DNA from: Lachnospiraceae bacterium UBA1753
GTDB taxonomy: Bacteria; Bacillota; Clostridia; Lachnospirales; Lachnospiraceae
Direction of reading: 5' to 3'
DNA: 27,917 nt
Assembly (NCBI GenBank): GCA_002317595.1
Contig: DCHL01000072.1
Coordinates: 2,039 to 29,955, forward strand
Shown here: positions 7,381-14,487 of the stretch, piece by piece
Position numbering within the stretch: the stretch's first letter is position 1
Layout of the letters: every line of letters begins with the position of its first letter
Translations under genes and position numbers: made by a program
Notes under the pieces: generated by a model
What the model was told of the DNA's origin: nothing
Databases searched by the model: none
What the model saw: only the letters and a program-made list of their open reading frames with translations

Positions 7381-9069
7381 TCACAGTTCTTCGCAGAGCA
7401 AAAAGCTATATGGTTTCTGTATTCTAGCCATTGCAAGTATTTCATTATTCTCTGAACTGAATACGGACTTAACTCCTCCATCAAGAAGAATTTTTCCATG
7501 GGCCATTACTATCACACGCTCAAAATTATCGGCAACGAAATCCATGTCATGAAGGATTGCAATCACCAGTTTTCCCTGCTTCGACAGTTCATGTATCATT
7601 CCGGCAATCATCTGCCTTCCAGGGTAATCCTGTGCGATGGTGGGCTCGTCGAGAATGATTACGTCAGTGTCCATTGCAACCACAGAAGCGATGGCCACCA
7701 TCTTTCTCTCAAACAGCTCGAGGTCGTACGGATTTTCCTTCTCCTTACCCTTAAGTCCCATGAGCTCCAAGGCCTTTAACGACTGCTCTCTGGCCTCATC
7801 CTCGCTCATCCCGATGTTGAGAGGTCCGAACATCACCTCGTCCAAAACATTGTATTTGAAAATCTGGTCATCAGGATTCTGGAACACGTATCCGACTTTT
7901 CCTGCCAGCATCGCAACTGTCTTCTCAGCGATATCCTCCCCGCCAAAAAGAATCGTTCCACTTACCGGCTTCAGAAGTCCCTTGAGGAGTCTTACAAGTG
8001 TGGTCTTGCCGGCACCATTCTGACCAATGATAGCTGTCGGTCGCTTATCAAGAGACAGACTAAGTTCCTTGAATATATCCACGTCTGCTGTGTATGAGAA
8101 GGACAGCCTTGAGACGTTAAATACAATTTCGCCCTCAGGTCCTGTGCTTTCCAAAACAACGGATTCTGCTTTCTTTCCGTTCTGGATTTCCCCGATATCA
8201 TCCTCAGTCACATCAATTTCCCTGCCTACAAGAAGCGCCATTGTTCGCTCCAGGGTTGCAGGATACGAACCATCCGGATTCTTGATGTCATATTTTTTAC
8301 AGAATCTCGTAAACACGGGAGGTCTGACCCCAAGTTCTTCAATATCATCTCTGGAAAAAATATTGTCAGGGACATCGATATCAACAATCCTGCCTTTATC
8401 CATCAGGACAATACGGTCGCAGAAGCTTGCAAGCTTTTCAATTTTCTGCTCAATCATAATGATTGTGATACCGGTCTTTGACAGCTGGTCAACAACCCTG
8501 AACACTTCCTCGGTTCCCTGAGGATCAAGCTGTGATGTGGGCTCATCCAGAATGATGATGGAGGGCTGCATTACGAGAATGCTGGCTATCGCAACCCTCT
8601 GCATCTGTCCGCCTGACAGGTCGAAGGGATTGCGGTCCCTATACTCCCAGATATCAAGCTGCTTTAATACAGTCTCGACTCGCCTCTTCATTTCCTCTCG
8701 CTCTACGCCAAGGTTCTGAAGACCAAAGGCTACCTCCCCGTACACAGTATCCTTCGCTCCCGAAAGCTGGTTGAAGGGATTTTGAAAAATAAGGCCTACA
8801 TACTCACACAGCTTTGTGATTGGTGTGGTCTTCGTATTTATTTCTCCCTCTCCATCGATGGAAAGAATTACTTTTCCACCATATGCTCCCTTATAGAACT
8901 GGGGAACCAGACCCATTACTGCCTGGCTGAGGGTGCTCTTTCCAGCACCGTTTGCACCTGCTATTCCGATAAACTCACCCTTCTCGATTGTGAGTGATAC
9001 ATCGTTCAGCACCAGAGTGTCGGTTCCGGGATATTTATATTTCAGATTTTCAATGGTAATTACCGGCAT
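7381..9069 (-). CDS. fused ECF transporter ATPase, two ABC domains (EcfA-EcfA)
   Basis: 562-residue protein holding both ATPase subunits of an energy-coupling factor vitamin importer, peripheral to the membrane under EcfT. Domain 1: Walker A GANGAGKST (38-46), Q-loop Q96, signature LSGGQ (151-155), Walker B IIILDEPTS. Domain 2: Walker A GQNGAGKTT (349-357), Walker B VIILDEPTI, H-loop H507 (AILHDMD). Odd: the domain 2 signature is LELFE (450-454), aligned without gaps to LSGGQ, and the domain 1 H-loop has Q208 (IEQKIEKL) instead of His. Both losses belong to the same composite site. GGAGGG precedes the ATG, which overlaps the end of ecfT by 10 nt. It probably serves the S component encoded in this operon rather than the cell-wide shared module. 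Confidence 0.93.
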   Translation of the reverse strand: MPVITIENLKYKYPGTDTLVLNDVSLTIEKGEFIGIAGANGAGKSTLSQAVMGLVPQFYKGAYGGKVILSIDGEGEINTKTTPITKLCEYVGLIFQNPFNQLSGAKDTVYGEVAFGLQNLGVEREEMKRRVETVLKQLDIWEYRDRNPFDLSGGQMQRVAIASILVMQPSIIILDEPTSQLDPQGTEEVFRVVDQLSKTGITIIMIEQKIEKLASFCDRIVLMDKGRIVDIDVPDNIFSRDDIEELGVRPPVFTRFCKKYDIKNPDGSYPATLERTMALLVGREIDVTEDDIGEIQNGKKAESVVLESTGPEGEIVFNVSRLSFSYTADVDIFKELSLSLDKRPTAIIGQNGAGKTTLVRLLKGLLKPVSGTILFGGEDIAEKTVAMLAGKVGYVFQNPDDQIFKYNVLDEVMFGPLNIGMSEDEAREQSLKALELMGLKGKEKENPYDLELFERKMVAIASVVAMDTDVIILDEPTIAQDYPGRQMIAGMIHELSKQGKLVIAILHDMDFVADNFERVIVMAHGKILLDGGVKSVFSSENNEILAMARIQKPYSFLLCEEL

Positions 9070-9833
9070 AACACAACCCTCCAGACAATCGTAAGCACAA
9101 TAAGTGCCACAAGAATAATTCCTATCAGCCTGTCGCCCTTATTTTTTTCCCTGTCAGAAAGCCAGGTCTTTTTCTGCTTCCGGCCAAAGCCTCTTACTTC
9201 CAGTGCGATGGCGCGCTCCCTTGTGTTAATGAGCGAACTCATTACCACAGGCGAAATCAGTGGCAGAAATGCCTTCATTCTGACAATGAGCTTCCCTTCT
9301 GTCTCCATGCCTCTGCTGCGCTGTGCATCTGTGATTGTATCCTTCGTTGACATCATCTGAGGCAGAATCTGAAAAACGGAATTGATTATGTATCCAAACT
9401 TCGGTGAAAATCCGCTCTTTTCAAGCTCATCCACAAGTTCCTGAGGCGAAGTTGTCAGAACAAAAATACCAAATGACAGAAGCATGTTCAGAATATTCAG
9501 TCCGATTCCCGTTGCATACATGACACCTTCTTTATAAAAGGTAAGTCCAAACACAGAGAAAAATGCAGTCTCGTTACTGTGGTTAAACAGTCCCTGGATA
9601 AGAAAGATTACGATTATCAGGGTAAATGAAAATGCGATAAGCGGAAGCGCATTCTTTATTATTTTTCCGCTGGCAAGAATAAGAAGGCTTGAGACTATCA
9701 TAGCCACAAACAGCCACAGATTGCCTCCGATAAGCGGCACAGCAACTGCAGCCAGAATATATAAGAGCTTTGTGTAGGGATGCAGCCTGTTAAGCCAGGT
9801 CCCTTTATCAATAAACAGACTGATGCTTTTCAT
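9060..9833 (-). CDS. ECF transporter transmembrane subunit EcfT
   Basis: 257 residues with N-terminal membrane helices (about 22-36, 38-54, 62-82, 104-126), a long cytosolic coupling region and a C-terminal helix (236-254). The two coupling motifs that dock into the ATPases are visible as QRSRG (171-175) and EVRG (212-215), both Arg-Gly as expected. EcfT links the substrate-binding S subunit to the ATPase pair. It overlaps the fused ATPase gene by 10 nt, so the two are coupled. Its own ribosome site is weak (GGTGA about 9 nt upstream, GAGGA farther off). The 126-nt gap to the S-component gene upstream holds two hairpins. Confidence 0.92.
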   Translation of the reverse strand: MKSISLFIDKGTWLNRLHPYTKLLYILAAVAVPLIGGNLWLFVAMIVSSLLILASGKIIKNALPLIAFSFTLIIVIFLIQGLFNHSNETAFFSVFGLTFYKEGVMYATGIGLNILNMLLSFGIFVLTTSPQELVDELEKSGFSPKFGYIINSVFQILPQMMSTKDTITDAQRSRGMETEGKLIVRMKAFLPLISPVVMSSLINTRERAIALEVRGFGRKQKKTWLSDREKNKGDRLIGIILVALIVLTIVWRVVLCR

Positions 9834-9874
9834 AGTAGTATTTCACCATTTCCTCGCAATTTGCTTGTTAAAAA

Positions 9875-9913
9875 TCCGGCCCAGCATCCATTCCATATGG
9901 AAGCCGCGCCGGA
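9875..9913 (-). terminator. terminator-like hairpin between the S-component gene and ecfT
   Basis: Minus strand TCCGGC ... GCCGGA (9908-9913 with 9875-9880), enclosing the perfect palindrome TTCCATATGGAA (9891-9902), is followed by TTTTTAA. It should stop part of the transcription after the S gene and give more S subunit than EcfT/EcfA. Confidence 0.6.
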
Positions 9914-9934
9914 CAAAAAATTACGTTCAACACC

Positions 9935-9950
9935 TGCGAATCACTTCGCA
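9935..9950 (-). promoter_or_regulatory. small hairpin just after the S-component gene
   Basis: TGCGAA-gtga-TTCGCA on the minus strand forms a perfect 6-bp stem with a 4-nt loop, 9 nt after the stop codon. No T tract follows. It may be a 3'-end stabiliser upstream of the attenuator at 9875-9913. Confidence 0.45.
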
Positions 9951-9959
9951 TATTGATTA

Positions 9960-10568
9960 TTAATCCAGATTCTCAATTTCTGCATTCACATCATAAAGAG
10001 AAGTAAGCTTCTTAGGAAGTCCCTTGATAATGAAGAAAACAATAATCAGTGTAAGAAGCTTGTCAGGTACATCAACAACAAGCTCATCAAGGAAGGATCC
10101 AACTGCAACGCCCATTCCATTTGCCTGTGTGAGGGCAAAGAGTGCATCTCCCCATACATTGCCGGTTGTACCACCCCAGAACATGATGTTGAGAGGTGTA
10201 GAGATGATAACTGCTGCAAGTCCACCACCTACTGCGCAAAGCAGAGCCTTGGGAAATGTCTTCATGAATCCAAGTCTTGCCATAACACCGACTACAAAAC
10301 CGATTCCAAGGCTTGTGAGTGCGTAGATAAGCGTGATGTTGTCACCTGTTGTCAGTCCATAGATAATATTGTTTGCTGCTCCACAGATTGCTCCGATGAT
10401 AGGTCCGCCAAGGATTGCTCCAATACAGGTTCCGATTGAATCAAGCCAGAGGGGAAGCTTCAAGATGGAAGCAAAGAGCTTACCAAGGTAGTTAATACCG
10501 ATGCATGCGGGGATAAGCACGATAGTTGCTGTATCCAGCTTTGTTTTCAGAATTTTTGCGATGTCCAT
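9960..10568 (-). CDS. ECF transporter substrate-binding S component, substrate unknown
   Basis: 202-residue hydrophobic protein with about five to six membrane helices (roughly 13-35, 47-70, 78-99, 107-128, 145-160, 170-184). Features: LWLDSIGTCIGAILGGPIIG (40-59), CGAANNIIYG (62-71) and DELVVDVPDK (161-170). Length and helix layout fit an S subunit, the membrane protein that captures the vitamin. It does not show the sequence features I know for BioY, ThiT or RibU. Adjacent EcfT and EcfA genes support the call. The NiaR-type regulator and hydrolase in the same operon suggest a B3-type compound, possibly a riboside given the PfkB kinase; this is inference. GGAGG 7 nt before the ATG. Confidence 0.85.
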   Translation of the reverse strand: MDIAKILKTKLDTATIVLIPACIGINYLGKLFASILKLPLWLDSIGTCIGAILGGPIIGAICGAANNIIYGLTTGDNITLIYALTSLGIGFVVGVMARLGFMKTFPKALLCAVGGGLAAVIISTPLNIMFWGGTTGNVWGDALFALTQANGMGVAVGSFLDELVVDVPDKLLTLIIVFFIIKGLPKKLTSLYDVNAEIENLD

Positions 10569-10668
10569 AATCTGTCCTCCTAAAATCTTAGTAGTAAATT
10601 TACTGGTCTGCGAATCTCATTGAATTCTTCTGCCCTGCAGATTTCTTTAAGAAATGCCTACCATATAT

Positions 10669-11235
10669 TTACGAACTGCTCTGCAGTCCGCCTATATACT
10701 CATTCACGGTCATCCGCCTGATGTGAAGCGGTTCAAGACCCTCAAACATGAGCTCCGTTGCCTTCTGAGTCTCCTTGTTGATTCCGGCAACAGCATCCGT
10801 CAGATATATCACCGAGACTCCCTCATCAATCAGTGCCGTAGCCGTAAAGAGAACGCAGCATTCTGCCACCACTCCTGCAAGAACAACCCTGTCTGCCGCC
10901 AGCGCCGCCTCACGAACCTCCGGTATCACAAGGGATGAATACCTGCTCTTTTCATAAACAGGATATTTCCCAGCCTCTTCCTTAAGAATGTCTGTTATCT
11001 CATTTCCGTATTCGTCTGCGTTGACGTCAGCGTTATCAATATTGTACTGCTTCCAGGTACCACTTGGATTCTCATCTGCAATGAACCTGGTAAAAATAAT
11101 ATCAGCCACGTCTCCCGCCCTATCCACAAGTGACTTGATCCGGTCAGCGGCCTTCTCAAAGTCGGGACAGCACCAGGCTCCGCCGTCTGCATACACATTC
11201 TGCATATCAATTACCAGGATAAGGTCTTTTGACAA
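10669..11235 (-). CDS. isochorismatase-family cysteine hydrolase (nicotinamidase-related)
   Basis: 188 residues. The triad of the family is visible: D10 (LVIDMQN), K96 (VYEKSRY) and C127 (GVVAECCVL). Family members hydrolyse isochorismate, nicotinamide, carbamoyl compounds and the like. Nicotinamidases also have a metal site with an Asp-x-His motif after the TxD-type strand; here the equivalent segment (TRFIADENPSGTWKQYNI) has no His, so classical nicotinamidase activity is doubtful. The start codon is TTG at 11235, backed by GGAGG 7 nt upstream and the start of the first beta-strand. It is the first gene after the NiaR-box promoter and leads the ECF operon; a 100-nt gap with small palindromes (10641-10655, 10593-10604) separates it from the S gene. 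Family sure, substrate unknown. Confidence 0.85.
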   Translation of the reverse strand: MSKDLILVIDMQNVYADGGAWCCPDFEKAADRIKSLVDRAGDVADIIFTRFIADENPSGTWKQYNIDNADVNADEYGNEITDILKEEAGKYPVYEKSRYSSLVIPEVREAALAADRVVLAGVVAECCVLFTATALIDEGVSVIYLTDAVAGINKETQKATELMFEGLEPLHIRRMTVNEYIGGLQSSS

Positions 11236-11278
11236 CTTCCAGCCTCCATTCCAATGACTCTGTCCATATGCTCGTCAT

Positions 11279-11296
11279 CTGACATCCACTTGTCAG
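11279..11296 (-). promoter_or_regulatory. inverted repeat in the leader of the ECF operon
   Basis: CTGACA - 6 nt - TGTCAG, perfect 6-bp arms, lies downstream of the NiaR-like box and 43 nt before the first start codon. It could be a second operator or a small RNA hairpin; nothing decides between them. Confidence 0.3.
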
Positions 11297-11303
11297 CCTC
11301 TTG

Positions 11304-11329
11304 TTTACAGGTGACAAGACAGCAGTAAA
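11304..11329 (-). promoter_or_regulatory. NiaR-box-like operator
   Basis: A 26-bp imperfect palindrome, 18 of 26 positions symmetric, with ends TTTAC and GTAAA and, on the minus strand, an inner TGTCTTGTCA and CCTGTAAA. This resembles the NiaR box as I remember it (TGTC-TT-GACA core with TTTACA/TGTAAA ends). It lies at about +3 to +28 of the predicted transcript. A further perfect TTACATGTAA (11331-11340) abuts it and overlaps the -10. Confidence 0.65.
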
Positions 11330-11338
11330 CTTACATGT

Positions 11339-11367
11339 AATGTACTACTGATATTGATTTTTTGCAA
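11339..11367 (-). promoter_or_regulatory. promoter of the hydrolase-ECF-NiaR-kinase operon
   Basis: Minus strand TTGCAA (11362-11367), a 17-nt spacer and TACATT (11339-11344). The predicted start near 11332 leaves a leader of about 97 nt containing the NiaR-like box. Confidence 0.65.
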
Positions 11368-11424
11368 GATATTTTTCCTAAATTATGTTATGCGTCTTTT
11401 CCAGATTGAAGTCCATGCAAAAAA

Positions 11425-11471
11425 ATAGGGCGTATCGCTTTGGTTCTGGTAAATCCAGCGATACGCCCTAT
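11425..11471 (-). terminator. rho-independent terminator after the ftsH-UPF0303 unit
   Basis: A perfect 15-bp inverted repeat (ATAGGGCGTATCGCT at 11425-11439 with its complement at 11457-11471), loop 17 nt, with TTTTTTT next on the minus strand. It ends the transcript of the UPF0303 gene about 60 nt after its stop codon and shields the ECF promoter. Confidence 0.92.
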
Positions 11472-11532
11472 AATTTATACACTATTCTTTGTAAAGCGGA
11501 CATTCGCAATCTGCGTTCAAGTCTTAAATTGA

Positions 11533-12042
11533 CTACGGGATGGGAATTTCCTCTTCCATTGCAGGAACAGTAATGCCTAAGTACTTGGAAACACAGTCAA
11601 CGATGAAGCCATGATCCTCCTCATGAGGAAGATTTGAGACCGTAATTACCATCGTGATACCACTTCCTTTAATTCTTACAGGGAACCCGCCTCCGACAAA
11701 CTTGTACTCCGTCTCAGAGAGACCGTGTGTTGCAACCTTCTCGCCTGTGATATCAGACATCACTGCTGCAAGAAGTGAGCTTGTCTCCATGTAACATACA
11801 GTATTGAACTTTCTCTGCATCCATCTCTGGTTGTTAAGATTGGTTCCTTCTGTCGCATACTGGAAGATGATATTGCCGTTCACCTTGCGGATGCACACTG
11901 CAAGCTCAATGCCTCTTGCCTTAATCTCATCGACCATAAGCATGCCAAGCTTCAGGGCATCCTCATTTTTGAATGCCTCAAACTGAAGCTTATCTTCCTG
12001 CGCCCTAAGAATTGCTTCTGCCTTCTTCAGATCTGTACCCAT
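11533..12042 (-). CDS. UPF0303 / heme-degrading-domain (HbpS/GlcG-like) protein
   Basis: 169 residues. It matches the UPF0303/DUF336 family, whose fold is shared with the heme-binding HbpS and GlcG proteins: conserved VCIRKVNGNIIFQYA, the tract NQRWMQRKFNTVCYMETSS, and GGGFPVRIKGSGITMVITVS near the C-terminus. The cellular role is not settled. Its members are small cytosolic proteins. No signal peptide or membrane segment. GGAGG lies 7 nt before the ATG. It begins 14 nt after the ftsH stop codon with no terminator between them and is followed by a strong one, so it is the second gene of an ftsH operon. Whether it has a link to proteolysis or membrane stress is open. Confidence 0.82.
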   Translation of the reverse strand: MGTDLKKAEAILRAQEDKLQFEAFKNEDALKLGMLMVDEIKARGIELAVCIRKVNGNIIFQYATEGTNLNNQRWMQRKFNTVCYMETSSLLAAVMSDITGEKVATHGLSETEYKFVGGGFPVRIKGSGITMVITVSNLPHEEDHGFIVDCVSKYLGITVPAMEEEIPIP

Positions 12043-12056
12043 GCCAATACCTCCAA

Positions 12057-14186
12057 TTAACTATCCTGTTTTGTATCCCCAATTTTCAAATCTATCTTTG
12101 TTCCCGGAATAGGAATGTTGAGTTTTGGAAGAATGGAACGCTTTGCTCCAGTTTCATCCCCACCCTTTGCCAAATCACTGCCGGATTCGGAATCATTGTT
12201 CTCTGGAGGTTCAGGCAGGTTCTTCGCCTGACGGAGAATCTTCATGAATTCCTTTCCAGTAATTGTCTCATGGTCGATAAGGTATCCTGCAAGCTTGTCC
12301 ATCACATCCCTGTTGTCCTTGATGATGCGCTTTGCTTCCTTGTAGGCATCCTTTATCATCCTCTGGACTTCATCATCAATCTCAGCAGCCTTCTGCTCAG
12401 AGCAGTTAATCGCAGACCTGTTATCAAGATACTGACTCTCAACGGTCTCCAGGCTTACAAGGCCAAGCTTCTTGCTCATACCATATCTGGTGACCATGCT
12501 ACGGGCAATGTTGGTGGCCTTCTCGATATCGTTAGACGCACCAGTCGTAACTGTGTCAAAAAATACCTCCTCTGCTGCACGTCCTCCGAGATAGCTGACA
12601 AGCATGTCCCTCATCTCAGCCTCGGTATTTAGGTACTTCTCTTCCTCAGGCACCTGCATTACATATCCAAGTGCACCCATGGTTCTGGGCACGATTGTAA
12701 TCTTCTGTACAGGCTCAGAATTCTTCTGGAGAGCCATGATGAGGGCATGTCCTGTCTCGTGGTATGAAACAATCCGTCTCTCCTCGGGACTCATAATTCT
12801 GTCCTTCTTCTCCTTACCTACAAGAACAACCTCAACAGCGTCAAAAAGGTCCTTCTGACATACATATTCCCTATGATTCTTAACCGCATTGATTGCAGCC
12901 TCATTCACCATATTGGCGAGGTCAGAACCTACCGCTCCTGATGTAGCAAGAGCGATTGCATCAAGGTCAACTGTCTCATCCATCTTGACATTCTTGGAGT
13001 GAACCTTGAGGGTATCAACCCTTCCCTTGAGATCAGGCTTCTCAACAATTACTCGTCTGTCAAAACGTCCGGGACGAAGCAGCGCCTTATCGAGAATCTC
13101 TGGTCTGTTTGTAGCCGCAAGAATGAGTATTCCCTTTGCAGAATCGAATCCATCCATCTCTGCAAGGAGCTGGTTCAGTGTCTGCTCCCTCTCATCATTT
13201 CCGCCACCTGACCTGCCGCTGTCACGGCTCTTTCCAATGGCATCAATCTCATCGATAAAAATAATACAGGGAGCGTTCTTCTGGGCATCCTTAAACAGAT
13301 CCCTCACTCGAGATGCACCGACACCGACAAACATCTCCACAAAGTCAGAACCTGCCAGCGAGAAGAAGGGAACATTGGCCTCACCCGCAACAGCCTTGGC
13401 AAGCAGGGTCTTTCCTGTTCCAGGAGGTCCTACAAGAAGACATCCCTTAGGAAGCTTGGCTCCAATCTGCACGTATTTATCAGGATTGTGGAGGAAATCC
13501 ACACACTCCTGGAGTGATTCCTTCGCCTCTTCCTGTCCTGCAACATCAGCGAAAGTGACACCTGTCTCTTTCTGCATATAGACCTTGGCATTGCTCTTGC
13601 CAACACCCATAACTCCGCCGCCTCCGGCTCTCTTCATAATCATATTGAAGAGAATGACCATAATGAGAATAGGCAGGATATATGACAGGAAAAATGTGAG
13701 GAGCTGGTTCTCACGGTCGGGAATTATTTCTTTGAACTCCACGCCGGACCTGGTAAGCTTACCCGTCAGGGATGGGTCATTCACAACTCCTGTATAATAT
13801 GTCATTCCTCCGGACTCTGTACCCCCTGAAAGCAGCTTGCTCATAGCCTCTTCGGGAGTAATCTTTCCGCTCTTCATGGCAGCTTCAATCTCTTCAGGAG
13901 TCATGCTCTCCTCGCCCTGCTCTGGCTTGGGTGTGATATTGATCTGATCTGCGTCAATCTCAACACTCTTGATCTTGCCCTGCTCGAGCATGGTCAGGAA
14001 CTCATTGTAGGTAATCTCCTGATTGGTCTGACCTGCAATAAGCTTGCTCATATAGCTCATGGCAAGAATGATTATGAAGGATGCAACAATCATTGCAATG
14101 ATGGCCTGGGTACGCTTAGGCCCTTTTCCGCCTCCATTCTCATTCTTATCTCCATTATTGTTTCTTCTGTTATCGTTATAATCCAT
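12057..14186 (-). CDS. ftsH: ATP-dependent zinc metalloprotease FtsH
   Basis: 709 residues, membrane-anchored AAA+ protease that unfolds and degrades membrane and unstable cytosolic proteins. Order: Gly/Asn-rich N-terminus (1-25), membrane helix 1 (27-46), extracytoplasmic domain, membrane helix 2 (163-184), AAA module with Walker A GPPGTGKT (253-260), Walker B CIIFIDEID (307-315) and the second region of homology (AATNRPEILDKALLRPGRFDRR), then the zinc protease with HETGH (476-480) and third ligand D553. The outer domain carries an extra acidic stretch (about 86-128, TPKPEQGEESMTPEEIEAAM and on) and the protein is longer than the common 600-650. GAGGT lies before the ATG. Strong promoter upstream; UPF0303 gene downstream. 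Whether the genome holds a second ftsH is not known. Confidence 0.96.
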   Translation of the reverse strand: MDYNDNRRNNNGDKNENGGGKGPKRTQAIIAMIVASFIIILAMSYMSKLIAGQTNQEITYNEFLTMLEQGKIKSVEIDADQINITPKPEQGEESMTPEEIEAAMKSGKITPEEAMSKLLSGGTESGGMTYYTGVVNDPSLTGKLTRSGVEFKEIIPDRENQLLTFFLSYILPILIMVILFNMIMKRAGGGGVMGVGKSNAKVYMQKETGVTFADVAGQEEAKESLQECVDFLHNPDKYVQIGAKLPKGCLLVGPPGTGKTLLAKAVAGEANVPFFSLAGSDFVEMFVGVGASRVRDLFKDAQKNAPCIIFIDEIDAIGKSRDSGRSGGGNDEREQTLNQLLAEMDGFDSAKGILILAATNRPEILDKALLRPGRFDRRVIVEKPDLKGRVDTLKVHSKNVKMDETVDLDAIALATSGAVGSDLANMVNEAAINAVKNHREYVCQKDLFDAVEVVLVGKEKKDRIMSPEERRIVSYHETGHALIMALQKNSEPVQKITIVPRTMGALGYVMQVPEEEKYLNTEAEMRDMLVSYLGGRAAEEVFFDTVTTGASNDIEKATNIARSMVTRYGMSKKLGLVSLETVESQYLDNRSAINCSEQKAAEIDDEVQRMIKDAYKEAKRIIKDNRDVMDKLAGYLIDHETITGKEFMKILRQAKNLPEPPENNDSESGSDLAKGGDETGAKRSILPKLNIPIPGTKIDLKIGDTKQDS

Positions 14187-14238
14187 CTAGTAACCTCGTT
14201 CTTCTTTCTAATGGCCCATTTGATAATAGACCTACTAC

Positions 14239-14267
14239 ATTATAGTAATCGAAAAAAGCTTGTGCAA
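14239..14267 (-). promoter_or_regulatory. ftsH promoter
   Basis: Minus strand TTGCAC (14262-14267), a 17-nt spacer and a perfect TATAAT (14239-14244), about 50 nt before the ftsH ATG. Confidence 0.8.
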
Positions 14268-14389
14268 TAAAAAAACTATTAAATCAGGATAAAAAAACAC
14301 TAATATTGCTGTGGATATCACGCCGCATGGCTACTTGGGCATGTTCCATCTCATATTTGTGTGAACAGAGTCCATGTTTTATTGTCCAT

Positions 14390-14440
14390 AGAAAAAGAAG
14401 CCACCGCATATAGAAGAAATATGCAACAGCTTCCTTTTCT
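14390..14440 (-). terminator. terminator of the ABC importer operon
   Basis: A long interrupted hairpin: outer arms AGAAAAGGAAGC (14429-14440) and GCTTCTTTTTCT (14390-14401) with inner GCATAT/ATATGC. The T-rich distal arm serves as the U tract on the minus strand, about 50 nt after the permease stop codon. Confidence 0.75.
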
Positions 14441-14487
14441 CATCCAAAAAAACAATATCTAATTATGGGATTGAAAAATTCTTACAA

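Larger units (their letters stand above)
14187..14487. other. intergenic region between ftsH and the ABC permease gene
   Basis: 301 bases. It holds the ftsH promoter (14239-14267) and the terminator of the ABC importer operon (14390-14440). In 14281-14389 I see no gene and no clear signal. Confidence 0.8.

Noticed and set aside
7373..7384. GTG start of the NiaR-like gene overlapping the EcfA stop
   Set aside because: ATG 7372 has a GAGG at the right distance and gives the usual N-terminus.
10569..10668. Possible riboswitch between the hydrolase and S-component genes
   Set aside because: Only small palindromes (15 bp at 10641-10655, 12 bp at 10593-10604) are present; no fold I can match to a known vitamin riboswitch and the region is short.
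14281..14389. Small gene or RNA between ftsH and the ABC operon
   Set aside because: No open frame with a ribosome site and no stable structure apart from the terminator that follows.
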